Positions 5,064 through 5,991 of a stretch of 5,991 nucleotides of DNA are shown piece after piece. The notes under the pieces are model-generated. The model was not told the origin of the DNA and did not search any database. It worked only from the letters and a program-made list of their open reading frames with translations. The translations under genes and the position numbers were made by a program. Numbering within the stretch: position 1 is the first letter of the stretch; each line of letters begins with the position of its first letter. Origin of the DNA: Hyphomicrobiales bacterium (GTDB taxonomy: Bacteria > Pseudomonadota > Alphaproteobacteria > Rhizobiales > Xanthobacteraceae); contig JACQDO010000042.1 in the NCBI GenBank assembly GCA_016201085.1, positions 1 to 5,991 of the forward strand, read 5' to 3'.

Positions 5064-5991
5064 ATGATCTCGCGACGCGGTCTTATTGGTGGTTCGGCGA
5101 TTCTCGTCGGAGCGGCGGCCGTCAGCGGCCGCGTGCAGGCCGCCGCCATTCCGGAAGCGGTCACCGTAACGTCTCCGGTCATGCAGCCGCCGCTTTTTCC
5201 GTCAAGCGGCCCGGATTACCGGCCGGTCGTGACGCTTAACGGCTGGACGCTGCCGTGGCGGATGAACGGCGACTGGAAGGAATTCCACCTGGTCGCCGAG
5301 CCGGTGGTACGCGAGATCGCGCCCGGCATGAAGGCGCATTTATGGGGCTATAACGGCCAATCGCCGGGACCGACGATAGAATGCGTCGAAGGCGACAAGG
5401 TGCGCATCTTCGTCACCAACAAATTGCCCGAGCATACCACCATTCACTGGCACGGCATGCTGTTGCCCAATGGCATGGACGGCGTCGGCGGCTTGACCCA
5501 GCCGCAGATCAAGCCAGGCAAGACGTTCGTCTACGAGTTCGCGCTCAAAAAAAGCGGGAGCTTCATGTACCATCCGCACGCCGACGAAATGGTGCAGATG
5601 GCGATGGGCATGATGGGCTCCTTCGTCATCCACCCGCGCGATCCGAAGTTCATGCGGGTCGATCGCGACTTCGTATTCCTACTCAGCACCTACGACATGG
5701 ATCCCGGTACGTACCTGCCCAAGGTTACCGAGATGACGAACTTTAGCATGTGGACCTTCAACACGAGGGTCTTCCCGGGCATCGACCACTTGGTGGTGCG
5801 CAAGAACGACCGCGTGCGGGTGCGGATCGGCAATCTGACCATGACCAACCACCCGATCCACATGCACGGCTACGATTTCAAGGTGACGTGCACCGACGGT
5901 GGTTGGGTGCCGGAGAGCGCACGCTGGCCCGAGACGACCATCGACATGCCTGTCGGATCCATCCGCGCATACGAATTCGACGCAGTCCACG
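5064..5991 (+). CDS. Tat-exported multicopper oxidase (partial, runs off the right edge)
   Basis: The frame stays open from ATG 5064 to the window end, giving 309 residues. The N-terminus has a twin-arginine signal (SRRGLIGG, residues 3-10), a hydrophobic core and a likely cleavage site after VQA near residue 26, so it should be exported folded, as CueO and CopA are. The first cupredoxin domain (about 85-195) has HWHG (128-131) and HPH (170-172). Directly after comes a methionine cluster (M176, M179, M181, M183, M184) that could bind Cu(I). The second domain begins after about 200 and has HPIHMHG (263-269). The final HCHxxxH motif with the type 1 Cys must lie beyond the edge, so catalytic completeness cannot be confirmed. 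A two-domain enzyme of roughly 450 residues is expected. It shares the TTIHWHGM-LPN-MDG segment with the minus-strand oxidase, but has no membrane domain. Role: probable periplasmic cuprous oxidase or copper-tolerance enzyme. Confidence 0.92.
   Translation, partial: MISRRGLIGGSAILVGAAAVSGRVQAAAIPEAVTVTSPVMQPPLFPSSGPDYRPVVTLNGWTLPWRMNGDWKEFHLVAEPVVREIAPGMKAHLWGYNGQSPGPTIECVEGDKVRIFVTNKLPEHTTIHWHGMLLPNGMDGVGGLTQPQIKPGKTFVYEFALKKSGSFMYHPHADEMVQMAMGMMGSFVIHPRDPKFMRVDRDFVFLLSTYDMDPGTYLPKVTEMTNFSMWTFNTRVFPGIDHLVVRKNDRVRVRIGNLTMTNHPIHMHGYDFKVTCTDGGWVPESARWPETTIDMPVGSIRAYEFDAVH

Noticed and set aside
1..5991. CRISPR array, tRNA, rRNA, or insertion-sequence ends
   Set aside because: No regularly spaced repeats, cloverleaf-like segments, rRNA-like stretches or transposase-like frames were seen.

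Overview
The window reads as part of a copper-handling gene cluster from a GC-rich alphaproteobacterium. The protein families resemble those of Rhizobiales/Bradyrhizobiaceae-like genomes; this assignment rests on remembered family resemblance and composition, since no marker gene or rRNA is present. All six genes recognised encode membrane, lipoprotein or exported proteins, and no cytoplasmic enzyme, regulator or transposase is visible.

Layout. Positions 1-214 hold no gene I can support, only short palindromes. A minus-strand pair follows: a multicopper oxidase fused behind a polytopic DUF4396-like membrane domain (215-2092), and upstream of it a four-helix membrane protein of unknown function (2205-2663). 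A 164-bp divergent intergenic region (2664-2827) carries an imperfect inverted repeat, two sets of short direct repeats and a possible promoter. A plus-strand run of four genes follows: a His-rich exported protein (2828-3250), a small proline-rich lipoprotein (3318-3608), a TolC-family outer-membrane lipoprotein (3608-5044, start overlapping the previous stop by one base) and a Tat-exported two-domain multicopper oxidase (5064 to past the window end).

How the genes may work together (inference). The two multicopper oxidases would oxidise Cu(I) or another substrate in the periplasm, one tethered to the inner membrane and the other soluble. The His-rich protein could bind metal in the periplasm, and the TolC-type lipoprotein could form an outer-membrane exit duct or partner. 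No RND pump, membrane-fusion protein, P-type ATPase or copper regulator lies within the window, so the duct's inner-membrane partner must be elsewhere, possibly just beyond the right edge. The least described parts are the DUF4396-oxidase fusion, the four-helix protein, the His-rich protein and the small lipoprotein coupled to TolC.
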